In this document: positions 47,521 to 58,333 of the stretch, piece after piece | How the letters are laid out: each line of letters begins with the position of its first letter | How positions within the stretch are numbered: the stretch's first letter is position 1 | Assembly (NCBI RefSeq): GCF_007747795.1 | Contig: NZ_CP036275.1 | Coordinates: 3,526,001-3,590,000, forward strand | From: Maioricimonas rarisocia | GTDB taxonomy: Bacteria; Planctomycetota; Planctomycetia; Planctomycetales; Planctomycetaceae | Reading direction: 5' to 3' | Length of the DNA stretch: 64,000 bases | Notes under the pieces: model-generated | The model's database searches: none | Told to the model about the DNA's origin: nothing | Seen by the model: only the letters and a program-made list of their open reading frames with translations | Translations under genes and position numbers: made by a program

Positions 47521-48714
47521 ATGGCCTCGCAGCAAAGCGTCTTGATGGATCTGTCGCAGACTCTTCGCGAGACATCTGGCACGACCGTCGTGGATGCTCA
47601 GGCTTCCGGCGTTCAGCTTTCCGGGAGCGATGCATGGTCCGTGTCCCGTCGCATGCTGCACGAGGGGCCGAGTGACGGCGTCGAAGTGGTCAATCTCTGC
47701 AACGGACCACTGACGGTGTCGATTCTGCCGACGCGGGGAATGGGGCTCTGGAAGGCGGAGTACCGCGATATTCCGATCGGCTGGAACTCTCCGAATCGTT
47801 TTCCCGTCCACCCCCGTCACGTCAACCTGCAGTCGCGCAACGGGCTGGGGTGGCTGGACGGATTCAACGAACTCCTGTGCCGCTGCGGGCTGGCGTTCAA
47901 CGGACCGCCGGGACTCGATGAAGGTGCTGCCAGTCCCATCGAGTCGGAAGTCACGCTGCACGGCCGCATCGCCAACACGGCGGCCCATCACGTGAGTGCC
48001 TCGGTCGACGATGCCGGGGCGGGAACAATCAGTGTGCGCGGCGAGGTGGACGAAACGACGCTGTTCGGTCCGAAGCTGCGGCTGGTTTCGACGGTGAGCA
48101 GCGTGGCCGGAAGCAACGCGTTCACGATCGTCGACGAGGTGACCAATATGGGAGCCGCCGAGGCCGAACTGCAGCTGCTCTATCACACCAACGTCGGCCG
48201 TCCGTTTCTGGAAGGAGATGCGCGGATTCTCTGCCCGGTCCGCGAGGTCTGTCCCCGTGACGCCCGGGCAGCGGAGGGCGTCGACGAGATCGAGCGCTAC
48301 CTGCCGCCGACGTCGGGATATGCGGAGCAGGCGTACTTCTTCGACCTGCTGGCTGACGAGCAGGGAGAATCACTCGTGCTGCTTCACAACGCGGCGGGCG
48401 ATCGTGGCCTGAGTGTGCATTTTGATCGCCAGCAGCTTCCCTGCTTCACGCTGTGGAAGTGCACGCAGTCGGAAGAAGACGGCTATGTGACCGGACTGGA
48501 ACCGGGAACGAACTTCCCGAACTTCAAGGCGGATGAGCGACGGCTCGGACGGGTGCGGCAGATCGGTCCGGGAGAGACGTACCGCACGACGCTGCGGATT
48601 GAAGTTCACGGCTCGGCTGACAGCGTCAGCGAGGTAGCCGACCGCATTCGCGACCTGCAGTCCGCGACCGAAGCCCGCGTTCACCGTGAGCCAACCGGGC
48701 CGTTCTGCCCCTGA
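47521..48714 (+). CDS. DUF4432 family protein (aldose-1-epimerase-like fold)
   Basis: 397 residues, no signal peptide. Matches the DUF4432 / galactose-mutarotase-like family: ILPTRGMGLWKAEYRDIPIGWNSP near the N-terminus, GLGWLDGFNELLCRCGLAFNG, LHGRIANTAAHHVSA, FTIVDEVTNMGAAEAELQLLYHTNVG, and a C-terminal LWKCTQSEEDGYVTGLEPGTNFPNFKADER. The conserved His, Asn and Glu positions of the mutarotase-like fold are visible. Family members are thought to act on sugars, but their reaction is not settled. The start follows GAGGGGGCGTCTTCCA. It is divergent from the GT2 gene at 46515-47360 and followed by a small VOC protein. Confidence 0.88.
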   Translation: MASQQSVLMDLSQTLRETSGTTVVDAQASGVQLSGSDAWSVSRRMLHEGPSDGVEVVNLCNGPLTVSILPTRGMGLWKAEYRDIPIGWNSPNRFPVHPRHVNLQSRNGLGWLDGFNELLCRCGLAFNGPPGLDEGAASPIESEVTLHGRIANTAAHHVSASVDDAGAGTISVRGEVDETTLFGPKLRLVSTVSSVAGSNAFTIVDEVTNMGAAEAELQLLYHTNVGRPFLEGDARILCPVREVCPRDARAAEGVDEIERYLPPTSGYAEQAYFFDLLADEQGESLVLLHNAAGDRGLSVHFDRQQLPCFTLWKCTQSEEDGYVTGLEPGTNFPNFKADERRLGRVRQIGPGETYRTTLRIEVHGSADSVSEVADRIRDLQSATEARVHREPTGPFCP

Positions 48715-48756
48715 TCAGCGGGCGGAGTCGCCTGTTCCGCCGGAAAGGTCCGTCTG

Positions 48757-49125
48757 ATGCGTCTGGTCGAGATCGCGCGGTTCGTGGACGACGTTGCTTC
48801 GGCGACGAGGTTCTATCGTGACGTACTGGGACGGGAACCGAACCGGACCGGCGAGGGGGTCGCGGAATTCGATCTCGAGGGAGTGACGCTGCGTCTTCAC
48901 GCGAAGACGCCACCTGCCGGGGGGATGCCACCGGTCGAGGATCACCTGGCGTTCGAAGTCCACGATCTCGATGCGGCCGTTGCGGCCATGGAAGTGGCGG
49001 GCCACCGGATCGAAATGCCGCCCGCGACATATCCGTGGGGCCGGGCTGCCTGGTTGCGTGATCCCGAGGGACGGCTGGTCGAACTGTGCGGGCGGAGTTC
49101 GTCGGTCACCGTCAGTGATCGCTGA
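48757..49125 (+). CDS. VOC (glyoxalase/dioxygenase fold) family protein
   Basis: 122 residues forming a single vicinal-oxygen-chelate module pair: MRLVEIARFVDDVASATRFYRDVLGREP, EFDLEGVTLRLHAK, EDHLAFEVHDLDAAVAAMEVAGH, and the ending WGRAAWLRDPEGRLVELC, where the Glu is a typical metal ligand. Family members include glyoxalase I, fosfomycin-resistance enzymes and dioxygenases; the substrate cannot be chosen here. Cytoplasmic. Lies 42 bases downstream of the DUF4432 gene in the same direction. Confidence 0.9.
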   Translation: MRLVEIARFVDDVASATRFYRDVLGREPNRTGEGVAEFDLEGVTLRLHAKTPPAGGMPPVEDHLAFEVHDLDAAVAAMEVAGHRIEMPPATYPWGRAAWLRDPEGRLVELCGRSSSVTVSDR

Positions 49126-49150
49126 TGCAGCCGGAGAGGCATCGGGCGGA

Positions 49151-50119
49151 TCAGTGGTCGTTGTGGTAGAACGGCTCGACGTGCACGACGACTTCCCGCA
49201 CGAACGGCCAGTCCGCCTGGATCTGGGCCCGCACGTGCTGTGTGATGACATGTGCGTCGGCGACGCTCATAGCCGGTTCCACTTCGATGTCGATATCGAC
49301 GTGCGCGTCGGGGCCGGCCTGCTGGATGCGGACCTTCTCGACATCCTGGACACCGGTCACCTTGAGGGCCGAGGCGCGCACCCGATCGAAGTGGACGTCA
49401 TCGGGTGTCCCATCCAGTAACTGGTGCAGATTCTCCCGGGCCGCCATCGTTCCAAGCGCGATCATGATTGTCGCCAGCAGTGCCGCGCTGAGCCAGTCGA
49501 TTCGATGGCCGAACTCGGGGTAGCGGGACGCGAGCAGCAGACCGATAGCAGCGACAACACTCGTGATTGCGTCGACCCGGTAGTGCTTCGCTTCCGCAGT
49601 GAGAGCCGTGCTGCGTTCGCGGTGTCCCACGCGCCGGACGAGCCGGGCGATCAGTTCGAGCAACACGGCAGCCAGGGCCGGGATCATCCACGCCCATGCC
49701 TTGACCTCGCCGGCTGCAGGTGCCCGTATCGCGCCCAGGGCGTGACTCGTGGCGAGCCAGAGGCCGGCGAGCGCCACGACGATGCCCAGTTGCAGGCCCG
49801 CCAGGGGCTCGTAGCGACCGTGACCGAACGGATGGTCTTCGTCGGGAGGTCGGGCTGCCAGCCGAATCGCCAGCACGATGGCCAGCGACGAAACGACGTC
49901 GAAGATGCTCGCGACCGCATCGACCAGCAGGGCGGCGTACCCCAGAAGCCAGACGGCCAGCAGTTCGGCTCCGATGATTGTCAGCCTCAGGGCGATGCCC
50001 AGCCAGGCGACCCGCAGCAGATCCCGCTGCCGCGAAGCCCGCGCATCTTCCACGTGTTCCGGCGGCCGGACCGGACCGGGAAACGTTTCGGTTTCGTGAG
50101 TGGGCAGCGTCGAGGACAT
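49151..50119 (-). CDS. Cation diffusion facilitator (CDF) metal exporter
   Basis: 322 residues from the ATG at 50119. About six membrane helices followed by a cytoplasmic domain. The metal site is visible as LLVDAVASIFDVV in helix 2 and AKHYRVDAITSVV (HxxxD) in helix 5, with HPFGHGRYEPLAG in the loop after helix 2 characteristic of the family. The C-terminal ferredoxin-like domain runs VTGVQDVEKVRIQQAGPDAHVDIDIEVEP and ends in a His-containing tail (VVVHVEPFYHNDH). It exchanges Zn2+, Fe2+, Mn2+ or a similar ion for protons; the metal cannot be fixed. Convergent with the VOC gene and divergent from the epimerase gene. Confidence 0.93.
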   Translation of the reverse strand: MSSTLPTHETETFPGPVRPPEHVEDARASRQRDLLRVAWLGIALRLTIIGAELLAVWLLGYAALLVDAVASIFDVVSSLAIVLAIRLAARPPDEDHPFGHGRYEPLAGLQLGIVVALAGLWLATSHALGAIRAPAAGEVKAWAWMIPALAAVLLELIARLVRRVGHRERSTALTAEAKHYRVDAITSVVAAIGLLLASRYPEFGHRIDWLSAALLATIMIALGTMAARENLHQLLDGTPDDVHFDRVRASALKVTGVQDVEKVRIQQAGPDAHVDIDIEVEPAMSVADAHVITQHVRAQIQADWPFVREVVVHVEPFYHNDH

Positions 50120-50265
50120 TCTTCTGCCACTATCGGAGGCGGGGACGAATCGGGCAAGTACCTCGGCCCGGATTCTCAGATGCACTTGTGTCAGATTCCG
50201 CTTCCCTTCACACTTCGGAGCCGGTAACCCTTCCAATGCATTGATGTTGATAAGGAGAGGTCCAG

Positions 50266-51279
50266 GTGAGCTGGAGCGACGACGATCTGCTGCTCGTGAC
50301 GGGGGCCACGGGACTCGTGGGCAGCCATGTGGCCGAGCGGGCCCGCAAGCAGGGAATCCGCACCCGAGCTCTGGCACGCTCCACGGCGGATATCCGGCTG
50401 CTGCAGAAATGGGACGTCGAGATCGCGACCGGCAGCCTGACCGAGCCATACGCGATCAAAGGAGCCATGCAGGGGGCAACGCACGTCGTTCACTGCGCGG
50501 CGAAAGTGGGAGACTGGGGCCCCGTCGAGAAATACCGCGAAGTCAACGTGGGGGGCCTGGAATCTCTGCTGGAGGCCGCCGGGGAGAACGACCGGCTCAA
50601 GCGGTTTGTCCACATCAGTTCCCTCGGCGTGTACCCGGCTCGCGACCATTATGGAACCGATGAGTCGGTCTCGCCGAACAAGGAAGGGATCGACGGCTAC
50701 ACGCTCACCAAGGTCGAGTCCGAAGAGCTGTTCCTCGAGTACGTGCGTCGAAACAATCTGCCCGGCCTGGCGCTGCGACCGGGATTCGTATACGGACCGC
50801 GCGATCGGACTGTCCTGCCTCGCATCATCGAGCGACTGCGGGATGGCAAATTTGCCTATCTGGGGTCCGGAGAGCAGTTGATGAACAACACGTTCGTCGA
50901 AAACCTGGTGGACGCCGTGTTTCTCGCTCTCGAGCGGGATGATCTCGTTGGCGAGGTCTTCAACATCACCGACGGGCGGCTGGTCTCTAAGCAGGAATTC
51001 ATCGAGTCGATTGCCGACTCGGCCGGACTCAGGAAACCGACGAAGCACGTTCCGCTCGGCGTCGCCAAGGTGCTGGCGACCGTGATGGAGACCGCCTGGC
51101 GAACACTGGGGAAGGATGAAGCCCCACTGCTCTCGCAGGCCCGCATCAAGTTTCTCGGTCTCAATCTCGACTACTCGATCGAGAAGGCGAAGCGGGAGCT
51201 GAATTATCAGCCGAAGGTCGACTTCCGGGACGGAATGCAGCGTACAATGGAATGGTTTCGTGAACAGGGTGTGGCCTGA
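50266..51279 (+). CDS. NAD-dependent epimerase/dehydratase (3-beta-hydroxysteroid dehydrogenase-like extended SDR)
   Basis: 337 residues from a GTG at 50266 with AAGGAGAGG upstream. Extended short-chain dehydrogenase: LLVTGATGLVGSHVAERARKQG (NAD-binding GxxGxxG), VVHCAAKVGDWG, HISSLGVYPARDHYG, and the catalytic YTLTK (YxxxK), then LALRPGFVYGPRDRTVLPRII typical of the 3-beta-HSD/sterol C4-decarboxylase-like subgroup. It oxidises or isomerises a hydroxyl-bearing substrate such as a nucleotide sugar, isoprenoid or sterol-like molecule; the choice is open. A small membrane protein gene follows by 33 bases. Confidence 0.92.
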   Translation: MSWSDDDLLLVTGATGLVGSHVAERARKQGIRTRALARSTADIRLLQKWDVEIATGSLTEPYAIKGAMQGATHVVHCAAKVGDWGPVEKYREVNVGGLESLLEAAGENDRLKRFVHISSLGVYPARDHYGTDESVSPNKEGIDGYTLTKVESEELFLEYVRRNNLPGLALRPGFVYGPRDRTVLPRIIERLRDGKFAYLGSGEQLMNNTFVENLVDAVFLALERDDLVGEVFNITDGRLVSKQEFIESIADSAGLRKPTKHVPLGVAKVLATVMETAWRTLGKDEAPLLSQARIKFLGLNLDYSIEKAKRELNYQPKVDFRDGMQRTMEWFREQGVA

Positions 51280-51312
51280 AGCTGCGCACCGTCCCGAACC
51301 GGGAACACCGCC

Positions 51313-51597
51313 ATGTCGTCAGCAACCGAACTTCCCGAGACCGATTCGCCGCCGGAGTCCGCAAGGAAGCCGCTGTCGGTGAGGGAGTACGTTCGCAGCC
51401 GGCTGTTGCGACTGGGCATCTTTTTCGTGATCTACGTGCTGTCGATCGGTCCGATGTTCTGGCCGTGGTACGAGGGGCGGTATCTGAACGGTTCACGTCT
51501 GATCGCCGCCTTTTATGAACCACTCTGGATGCTGGCGGGCTGGGTTCCGCCGCTCGGTCACCTGATCAACTGGTACGTCCGGATCTGGATCCTGTAG
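51313..51597 (+). CDS. Small membrane protein of unknown function
   Basis: 94 residues. A charged N-terminus (about 1-30) leads into a hydrophobic helix at about 34-49 (LGIFFVIYVLSIGPMFW) and a second hydrophobic region near the C-terminus (FYEPLWMLAGWVPPLGHLINWYVRIWIL), rich in Trp. No family recognised. The start has GAACCGGGAACACCGCC upstream. It is in the same direction as the epimerase gene and probably cotranscribed with it. Confidence 0.7.
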   Translation: MSSATELPETDSPPESARKPLSVREYVRSRLLRLGIFFVIYVLSIGPMFWPWYEGRYLNGSRLIAAFYEPLWMLAGWVPPLGHLINWYVRIWIL

Positions 51598-51643
51598 CCG
51601 GAACGTGCCGGCCTTGATTCGCGGAGATGACCGTTGACGACGC

Positions 51644-52492
51644 TCAGTCAGTCGCGACCGCGCGGTGCTGTGAAGCGGCCACGAACGCCAGCCCCTGCAG
51701 CGACAGGTGCGGTTCGTAGCGGACGATGGAGGGCATGTGCGGCTGCAGCAGCGTCGCAGCCCCTCCGGTGAGCAGGACGAGCGGTCCACCAGTCATGGCT
51801 GCAGGCCCGCCGGTTTCCTCCAGTTCGCGGCCGGCCAGGTGCATCTGCCGCCGCAGCAGTCCGTTCACCGCGCCGACGTGGCCCCAGTACAGGCCGCTGG
51901 TGATCGCTGCCTCGGTATTGCGGCCGACCTCGTCGGGCAGGGACTCGCGAGCGAGCAGCTCGTGCATCGGGATGTGCGGCAGCAGGGCGGTGTACTGGTT
52001 CAGAGCCCGGGCACACAGCTCAAAGCCCGGCAGAATCGCACCGCCACAAAACGTACCGTCGGCGTTAACGTAGTCGATTGTGGTGGCCGTACCGCTGTCG
52101 ATGAGGATTGCCGGCTCCCCTTCGCTGCGAATCTGATTGGCCGCGATCGCGTTCAGCAATCGGTCGATGCCGACTTTCTCCGGGAAGTCGACGTCGATCT
52201 TCAACGGCAGCGAACTGCGATCAGAGAGTCTGAGAGGCTGCGGAAGTGTAACGGGCCACTCGGCGACGATCCGTTCCACCTCGGCCGGGTTGGAGCCCGT
52301 AATGATGGCCGGCGTTGCCGGATCGGTCACTCCAATTGCTGCTGGATCGACGGCGGCACCGGTTGCGAACGCCCACTGGCCGGCACATTCTGGCAGGACC
52401 CGGGACGCCTCCGGCTCGACGCGGAAGAGTCCGCACTTGATCCGTGTGTTGCCCGCATCGATCGCCAGCAAAGTGAGTACGTCGGAAGACAT
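51644..52492 (-). CDS. coaX: Type III pantothenate kinase
   Basis: 282 residues. Catalyses ATP-dependent phosphorylation of pantothenate, the first step of coenzyme A synthesis, in the cytoplasm. ASKHA-fold signatures: LLAIDAGNTRIKCGLF (ATP phosphate loop with catalytic Asp), VGIDRLLNAIAAN, ILIDSGTATTIDYVNADGTFCGGAILPGFELCARAL, and VLLTGGAATLLQP near the C-terminus. Length is normal for CoaX. It lies about 150 bases downstream of pntB on the same strand, separated by a perfect 10-base-stem hairpin. Confidence 0.94.
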   Translation of the reverse strand: MSSDVLTLLAIDAGNTRIKCGLFRVEPEASRVLPECAGQWAFATGAAVDPAAIGVTDPATPAIITGSNPAEVERIVAEWPVTLPQPLRLSDRSSLPLKIDVDFPEKVGIDRLLNAIAANQIRSEGEPAILIDSGTATTIDYVNADGTFCGGAILPGFELCARALNQYTALLPHIPMHELLARESLPDEVGRNTEAAITSGLYWGHVGAVNGLLRRQMHLAGRELEETGGPAAMTGGPLVLLTGGAATLLQPHMPSIVRYEPHLSLQGLAFVAASQHRAVATD

Positions 52493-52509
52493 AGGCGGTC
52501 AGCTCTTTC

Positions 52510-52536
52510 GGGAAACCGGTTCAATGCCGGTTTCCC
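52510..52536. other. Perfect inverted repeat between pntB and coaX
   Basis: Ten-base arms GGGAAACCGG and CCGGTTTCCC around a seven-base loop. No T tract on either side, so a classical intrinsic terminator is not supported; it could be a processing hairpin or operator just upstream of coaX. Confidence 0.5.
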
Positions 52537-52641
52537 GTCCTCAGGACGTGTGCGTCAGACCAGTCCGCTTTCGCCGGACAATGGGAGTGAACCACTCCGG
52601 GGCCTGCCGCGAATTCAAGTCGTTGCCGCCTCAGCAGCCGG

Positions 52642-54018
<1,377 letters not shown>

Positions 54019-54155
54019 CGTTTGGTCCTTCCTGTCGGCAATGCACCGCGGCGTGCCAGGGACTCCCGTGCGTGACGCGGTTCAGATCTGCATTCTCGAA
54101 GGAGTGTGTGTGATGTCTGTCAGTGATGATCTCGAGACGGCCGCCGGGTTGCGGG

Positions 54156-54503
54156 TCAGTCGCGACGCTGGAATTTGCCCAGCATGCGGTGCGTGACCAT
54201 AAATCCGCCCACCACGTTGACCGTGGCCAGAATGACGGCCATCAGGCCGAGAAACTTGGCGAAATCGAAATGTTCTGCACCGGCAGCCAGTAGAGCCCCG
54301 ACCACTGTGATCCCGGAAATGGCATTCGAGCCGGACATCAGGGGCGTATGCAGGGTCGGCGGAATCTTGGTGATGACTTCCACACCCACAATCACCGCCA
54401 GAACAAAGATCGTGAGGGCCGCGATCAGGGAGCCGGCACCGGTACTTGCAACAGCCGGGGCGTCTGCGGTCTCGGCCAGCAGCAGCGTCAGGTGGATGGG
54501 CAT
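54156..54503 (-). CDS. pntAB: NAD(P) transhydrogenase subunit alpha, membrane part
   Basis: 115 residues, three to four hydrophobic helices: GSLIAALTIFVLAVIVGVEVITKIPPTLHTPLMSGSNAISGITVVGALLAAGA, then FLGLMAVILATVNVVGGFMVTHRMLGKF. This is the small C-terminal membrane portion of PntA made as a separate polypeptide, as in Rhodospirillum-type transhydrogenases. The ATG at 54503 has AGGA upstream. Located between pntAA and pntB. Confidence 0.94.
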   Translation of the reverse strand: MPIHLTLLLAETADAPAVASTGAGSLIAALTIFVLAVIVGVEVITKIPPTLHTPLMSGSNAISGITVVGALLAAGAEHFDFAKFLGLMAVILATVNVVGGFMVTHRMLGKFQRRD

Positions 54504-54572
54504 CGTTCGTATCCTGTTCGTTTCGTACTGCTTTGCAGCATCGCGTCGCGTCAGCAGTCGCTGTATGTCGAG

Positions 54573-55907
54573 TCAGTCGCCTTCGGAAAGCCGGTAGGTG
54601 TCGGCAGGCGGCTCGTCATCGCTCTGCGACGCCGATCCGGATTGTGCCGCATCCGTATCTTCGAGTTCAGGGAGACTGTCGGCGCCCTCGGGGGGCGGTT
54701 GTGATCCTGCAGCCGACGGATCGGCCGCGGCCTGTTCCTCTTCTTCGAGCGGCGGCAGACCGGCCAGTTCGCGGACGAACGGGTGCACGCATTTGCCTCC
54801 CCGCGTCACCAGCGTTCCCGCAATGACTTCGTCCGTCAGATCGAGCACGACCTTGCCGTCCTTCACCAGCGACTTCAGAAATGTCGTGACATTGTTCGAA
54901 TACATCTGGCTGGCGTGCCGGGGAATGTCCGACGGAATGTTCAGCGGTCCGAGGATCGTCACATCGTGCGCCTCGACCACTTCGCCGGCCTTTGTCAGTT
55001 CGCAGTTGCCTCCCCGTTCCGCCGCGAGATCGACGATGGCCGATCCGGGCGGCATCGCCTGCACCATCTCCTCGGTAATGAGAATGGGGGCCTTCTTGCC
55101 GGGGATGGCCGCGGTGGTGATAACGACGTCACACTCGGCGACGACCCGCAGCATCATTTCCCGCTGTTTGCGGTAGAATTCCTCGTCCATTTCGCGGGCA
55201 TAGCCACCCTTCCCCTCGGCCGCTTCGAGTTCCATCTCGACGAACTTCGCGCCGAGGCTCTCCACCTGCTCCTTCACGGCGGGACGAACATCGTAGCCCA
55301 GCACGACGGCTCCGAGACGCTTGGCGGTGGCGATGGCCTGAAGTCCCGCAACACCGGCACCGACGACGAACACCCGTGCCGGAGCCAGCGTGCCCGCGGC
55401 GGTCATCATCATCGGAAACATCTGCGGCAGCTGGTTGGCGGCCAGCAGAACCGCCTTGTAGCCGGCAATCGTCGCCATCGACGACAGGACGTCCATGCTC
55501 TGGGCCCGCGTGATGCGAGGGACCAGTTCGAGCGAGAAGATCATCGCCCCCCGGTCGGCGCTGTTGACCATTGCCTGCGGGTCGGACAGCGGATCGCACA
55601 TGGCGATCAGGAACTGCCCCTCACGAAGCTTCTCCAGGTCCGCCTGCCCGGTGGCCGGATTGCTCGCGGCTGCCCGCACCTGGACCAGCAGGTCGGCAGT
55701 CGAGAAGACCTCGTCGCGACTGGCGGCGATCCGCGCACCGGCGTCCACGTAGGCCTGGTCCGGGTAGCCCGCCGCCAGCCCTGCCTGAGATTCCACGAGC
55801 AGTTCGGCTCCGAGCCGGGTCAGGGGTTTGACCGCAGTCGGGACCAGACCGACCCGCCGCTCACCCGGAAACGTTTCCCTGGGAACACCGATAATCACGC
55901 TTGGCAC
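54573..55907 (-). CDS. pntAA: NAD(P) transhydrogenase subunit alpha, NAD-binding part
   Basis: 444 residues from a GTG at 55907 (MPSVIIGVPRETFPGERRVGLVP). Soluble NAD(H)-binding domain I of transhydrogenase, homologous to alanine dehydrogenase. Visible: the N-terminal GVPRE, RRVGLVPTAVKPL, ARVFVVGAGVAGLQAIATAKRLGAVVLGYDVRP (Rossmann), and YAREMDEEFYRKQREMMLRVVAECDVVITTAAIPGKKAPILITEEMVQAMPPGSAIVDLAAERGGNCE, which is diagnostic for PntA. A low-complexity acidic tail (about 385-444) is longer than in relatives. Alanine dehydrogenase is excluded by the adjacent pntAB and pntB. Confidence 0.95.
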   Translation of the reverse strand: MPSVIIGVPRETFPGERRVGLVPTAVKPLTRLGAELLVESQAGLAAGYPDQAYVDAGARIAASRDEVFSTADLLVQVRAAASNPATGQADLEKLREGQFLIAMCDPLSDPQAMVNSADRGAMIFSLELVPRITRAQSMDVLSSMATIAGYKAVLLAANQLPQMFPMMMTAAGTLAPARVFVVGAGVAGLQAIATAKRLGAVVLGYDVRPAVKEQVESLGAKFVEMELEAAEGKGGYAREMDEEFYRKQREMMLRVVAECDVVITTAAIPGKKAPILITEEMVQAMPPGSAIVDLAAERGGNCELTKAGEVVEAHDVTILGPLNIPSDIPRHASQMYSNNVTTFLKSLVKDGKVVLDLTDEVIAGTLVTRGGKCVHPFVRELAGLPPLEEEEQAAADPSAAGSQPPPEGADSLPELEDTDAAQSGSASQSDDEPPADTYRLSEGD

Positions 55908-56105
55908 CTCGGACGTTTCTGCGTTGAAGTGGTGAGAGACCGGCCGCCATCCTAGCCGGATCGAAACCGATCGTCGACAAACCGACCCACCCGATCGGCA
56001 CGAAACGGCAGATCGCCTCTCGTCATCGGAACCGGTCGTAGCGGTCAGCGAAAATGGTCAATCGGGCCGGCCCCCGCAGACGGGCTGGTGATCTTCATTT
56101 CCCGT

Positions 56106-56735
56106 TCACTGGGGGCGTTGCTGCAGGTAGACCTGTTGAATCAGATCTTCCACGTTCTTGAACTTTCCCTTCGCCTGAGCCGCCTGTTCGATCTTCTCGC
56201 GGGCCTCCGCCGGCGAATGCCCCAGCGCCAGCAGCGCCTCGTACCCTTCGTTGAGCACGTCCTGCCCCGTCTGGGACTCCGGTGGCACGTCGCGTTCGAT
56301 CAGCAGGGCGAATTTCGCCATCTTGCGGCGAAGCTTCGCGATGATCCGCTCGGCCACGGCCGGACCGATCCCGGGCAGCGTGCTGAGGAATTTGACGTCC
56401 TGTTCCTCGATCGCTTCGGCCACTTCGTGAACCGGGCGAACCATCGCCTGCAGTGCCTTTTTGACACCGACTCCGTCCACCTGACAGATCATGTCGAAGA
56501 AGTCCCGTTCGGCCTTGTGAAGGAAGCCGATCAGCCGGGGCGTCAGCCGGCCTCCCTTCTGTACGTTTCCGTCGAGGAATTCGATCGTCCTCAGGCTGAC
56601 TTCGCGGTCGACCTGGGACTGCAGTTGCCTGCGGACGAAATCGGGCACGAAGACTTCGTATTCGAAGGCGCCGGCCGCGATCGTGGCTTCGGTTCCCGAG
56701 AGTTCGACAAGTGTTCCGGTAATCCTGGTGATCAC
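56106..56735 (-). CDS. ruvA: Holliday junction branch migration protein RuvA
   Basis: 209 residues from a GTG at 56735 with GAGGAG upstream. Starts [19 protein letters not shown], the usual OB-fold N-terminal domain; then [19 protein letters not shown] and [20 protein letters not shown], the two helix-hairpin-helix DNA-binding motifs; and a C-terminal domain III ([29 protein letters not shown]) that binds RuvB. It tetramerises on Holliday junctions and directs RuvB-driven branch migration. ruvB and ruvC are not next to it. Confidence 0.95.
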   Translation of the reverse strand: MITRITGTLVELSGTEATIAAGAFEYEVFVPDFVRRQLQSQVDREVSLRTIEFLDGNVQKGGRLTPRLIGFLHKAERDFFDMICQVDGVGVKKALQAMVRPVHEVAEAIEEQDVKFLSTLPGIGPAVAERIIAKLRRKMAKFALLIERDVPPESQTGQDVLNEGYEALLALGHSPAEAREKIEQAAQAKGKFKNVEDLIQQVYLQQRPQ

Positions 56736-57106
56736 ATCCCTGCTCCTCTGGCCCTGACAGAACGGCGGCGGGCTCGCGATGGTCCTCACGCCGTCCGGCC
56801 GGTCCCTGTGACTGCTGCAATCGTGGCGACTCGCCCGAGTTCCGCATGCGAATATACTGCCACGGCTTGCGAGCCCCCTGCGACCCGATACAATAGCGGC
56901 ATCCGCCCGAATTCTCCTGCCCGTCGGCGGGCCCCCCGGGTGGATTTCCGCTATCACAAGTCGCTGTGCCCTGCGCCAGCGCGCCCGCCGCGACGCGTCC
57001 GACGTTCCTGCCGCGATTCCCTCCGGGATTCGTTAAGGCGGCCGGCACCGCGTCTGCATTCCCCCGAATCGGACAGCATCCGTTCGTCCCGCTAAGGTGA
57101 CCGACA

Positions 57107-58258
57107 GTGGCCCAGCATTCGAAAGACCTGTTCGACGACGCGACGATGACCTTCGGCGAGCACCTCGAAGTGCTCCGCGTGCATCTGTTCAAGGCCCTCA
57201 TCGGCCTGGTGTTCGGCGTCATCTTCGCCCTGTTTTTCGGTACGCAGATCATCGCCATCATCCGCAAGCCGATTGACGATGCGCTCGAGTACCACGCCCA
57301 GCTGACCGGCGAGGAACTGAACGTCGAAGACGACCTGGAGACCGTCCAGGAAACCGACTGGTGGGCCTATTTCCTCGAGCAGATGGGGTTCCGCAAGCCC
57401 GCCGGCGACGGCGAACTGCCGGGAGACGAACCTCTTGAAGATGGTGACGGGACCGGGACGCCTGTCGATCCCGCCGAGAGCCCCGACCTCGAGCCGGCCG
57501 TCGAACTGGGGGCGCCCGAAATTGAAATTGCCGTCCGCCCGGGCGATCTGCTCCAGGCACTCCATGAGGCGGACCCGGAGAACTTCCCGGCACCGGCCGA
57601 CGACCTTCCTGCGCGGCGGATCCGGCTGATCGTCGCCGCCCCGGAGTTCGCGGAGTTCAAATCGGTTGCCGAACGGTCCCGTCAGGCCGTGACGCTGAAC
57701 GTTCAGGAGGCCTTCATGACCTACCTGAAGGTGTCGCTGATCGCCGGACTGGTGATTACCAGCCCCTGGGTCTTCTTCCAGATCTGGCAGTTCGTGGCCG
57801 CGGGCCTGTACAAGAACGAGCGGAAATTCGTCTACATCTACGGCACGCTGAGTCTGTTTCTGTTCGTGCTGGGAGTGGTGTTCTGCTTCTTCCTGGTCTT
57901 CCCGTTCGTGCTCGACTTCCTGCTCGGCTTCAACCGGATGATGAAGATCGTGCCACAGATCCGCCTGTCGGAGTGGATCAGCTTCGCGATCATCCTGCCG
58001 CTGATGTTCGGGCTGAGCTTCCAGTTGCCGCTGGTGATGAAGTTCCTGCAGGCAATTTCGATCTTTGAGGTGAACGATTACCGGTCGAAGCGTCGACTGG
58101 CCGTGCTGGTGATCGCGACACTGTCGATGTTTCTGACGCCCGCCGACCCGATGAGCATGCTGCTGATGATGTGTCCGCTGGTGGTTCTCTACGAACTGGG
58201 GATCGTGCTGTGTCGCATGTCGGGTGGTGGTAACCCGTTTGGCGCCGAGCCGGCCTGA
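57107..58258 (+). CDS. tatC: Twin-arginine translocase subunit TatC with long periplasmic insertion
   Basis: 383 residues from a GTG at 57107 with AAGGTGA upstream; typical TatC is about 250. The family core is present: MTFGEHLEVLRVHLFKAL at the N-terminus, then after an insertion the YLKVSLIAGLVITSPWVFFQIWQFVAAGLYKNERKFVY region, further helices, and FEVNDYRSKRRLAVLVIATLSMFLTPADPMSMLLMMCPLVVLYELGI. Between the first and second helices there is a strongly acidic, Pro/Asp/Glu-rich extension of roughly 120 residues (about 60-190). TatC receives twin-arginine signal peptides; the dipeptidase at 45177 is a likely Tat substrate. tatA/tatB are not in the window. Confidence 0.93.
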   Translation: MAQHSKDLFDDATMTFGEHLEVLRVHLFKALIGLVFGVIFALFFGTQIIAIIRKPIDDALEYHAQLTGEELNVEDDLETVQETDWWAYFLEQMGFRKPAGDGELPGDEPLEDGDGTGTPVDPAESPDLEPAVELGAPEIEIAVRPGDLLQALHEADPENFPAPADDLPARRIRLIVAAPEFAEFKSVAERSRQAVTLNVQEAFMTYLKVSLIAGLVITSPWVFFQIWQFVAAGLYKNERKFVYIYGTLSLFLFVLGVVFCFFLVFPFVLDFLLGFNRMMKIVPQIRLSEWISFAIILPLMFGLSFQLPLVMKFLQAISIFEVNDYRSKRRLAVLVIATLSMFLTPADPMSMLLMMCPLVVLYELGIVLCRMSGGGNPFGAEPA

Positions 58259-58333
58259 TTCGACCTTGAAGGTTCGTCCTGAGGACCTCTAATCTGACCA
58301 GAGGAAAGACTGGCTGGTCGAGGTCCCTGAGCG

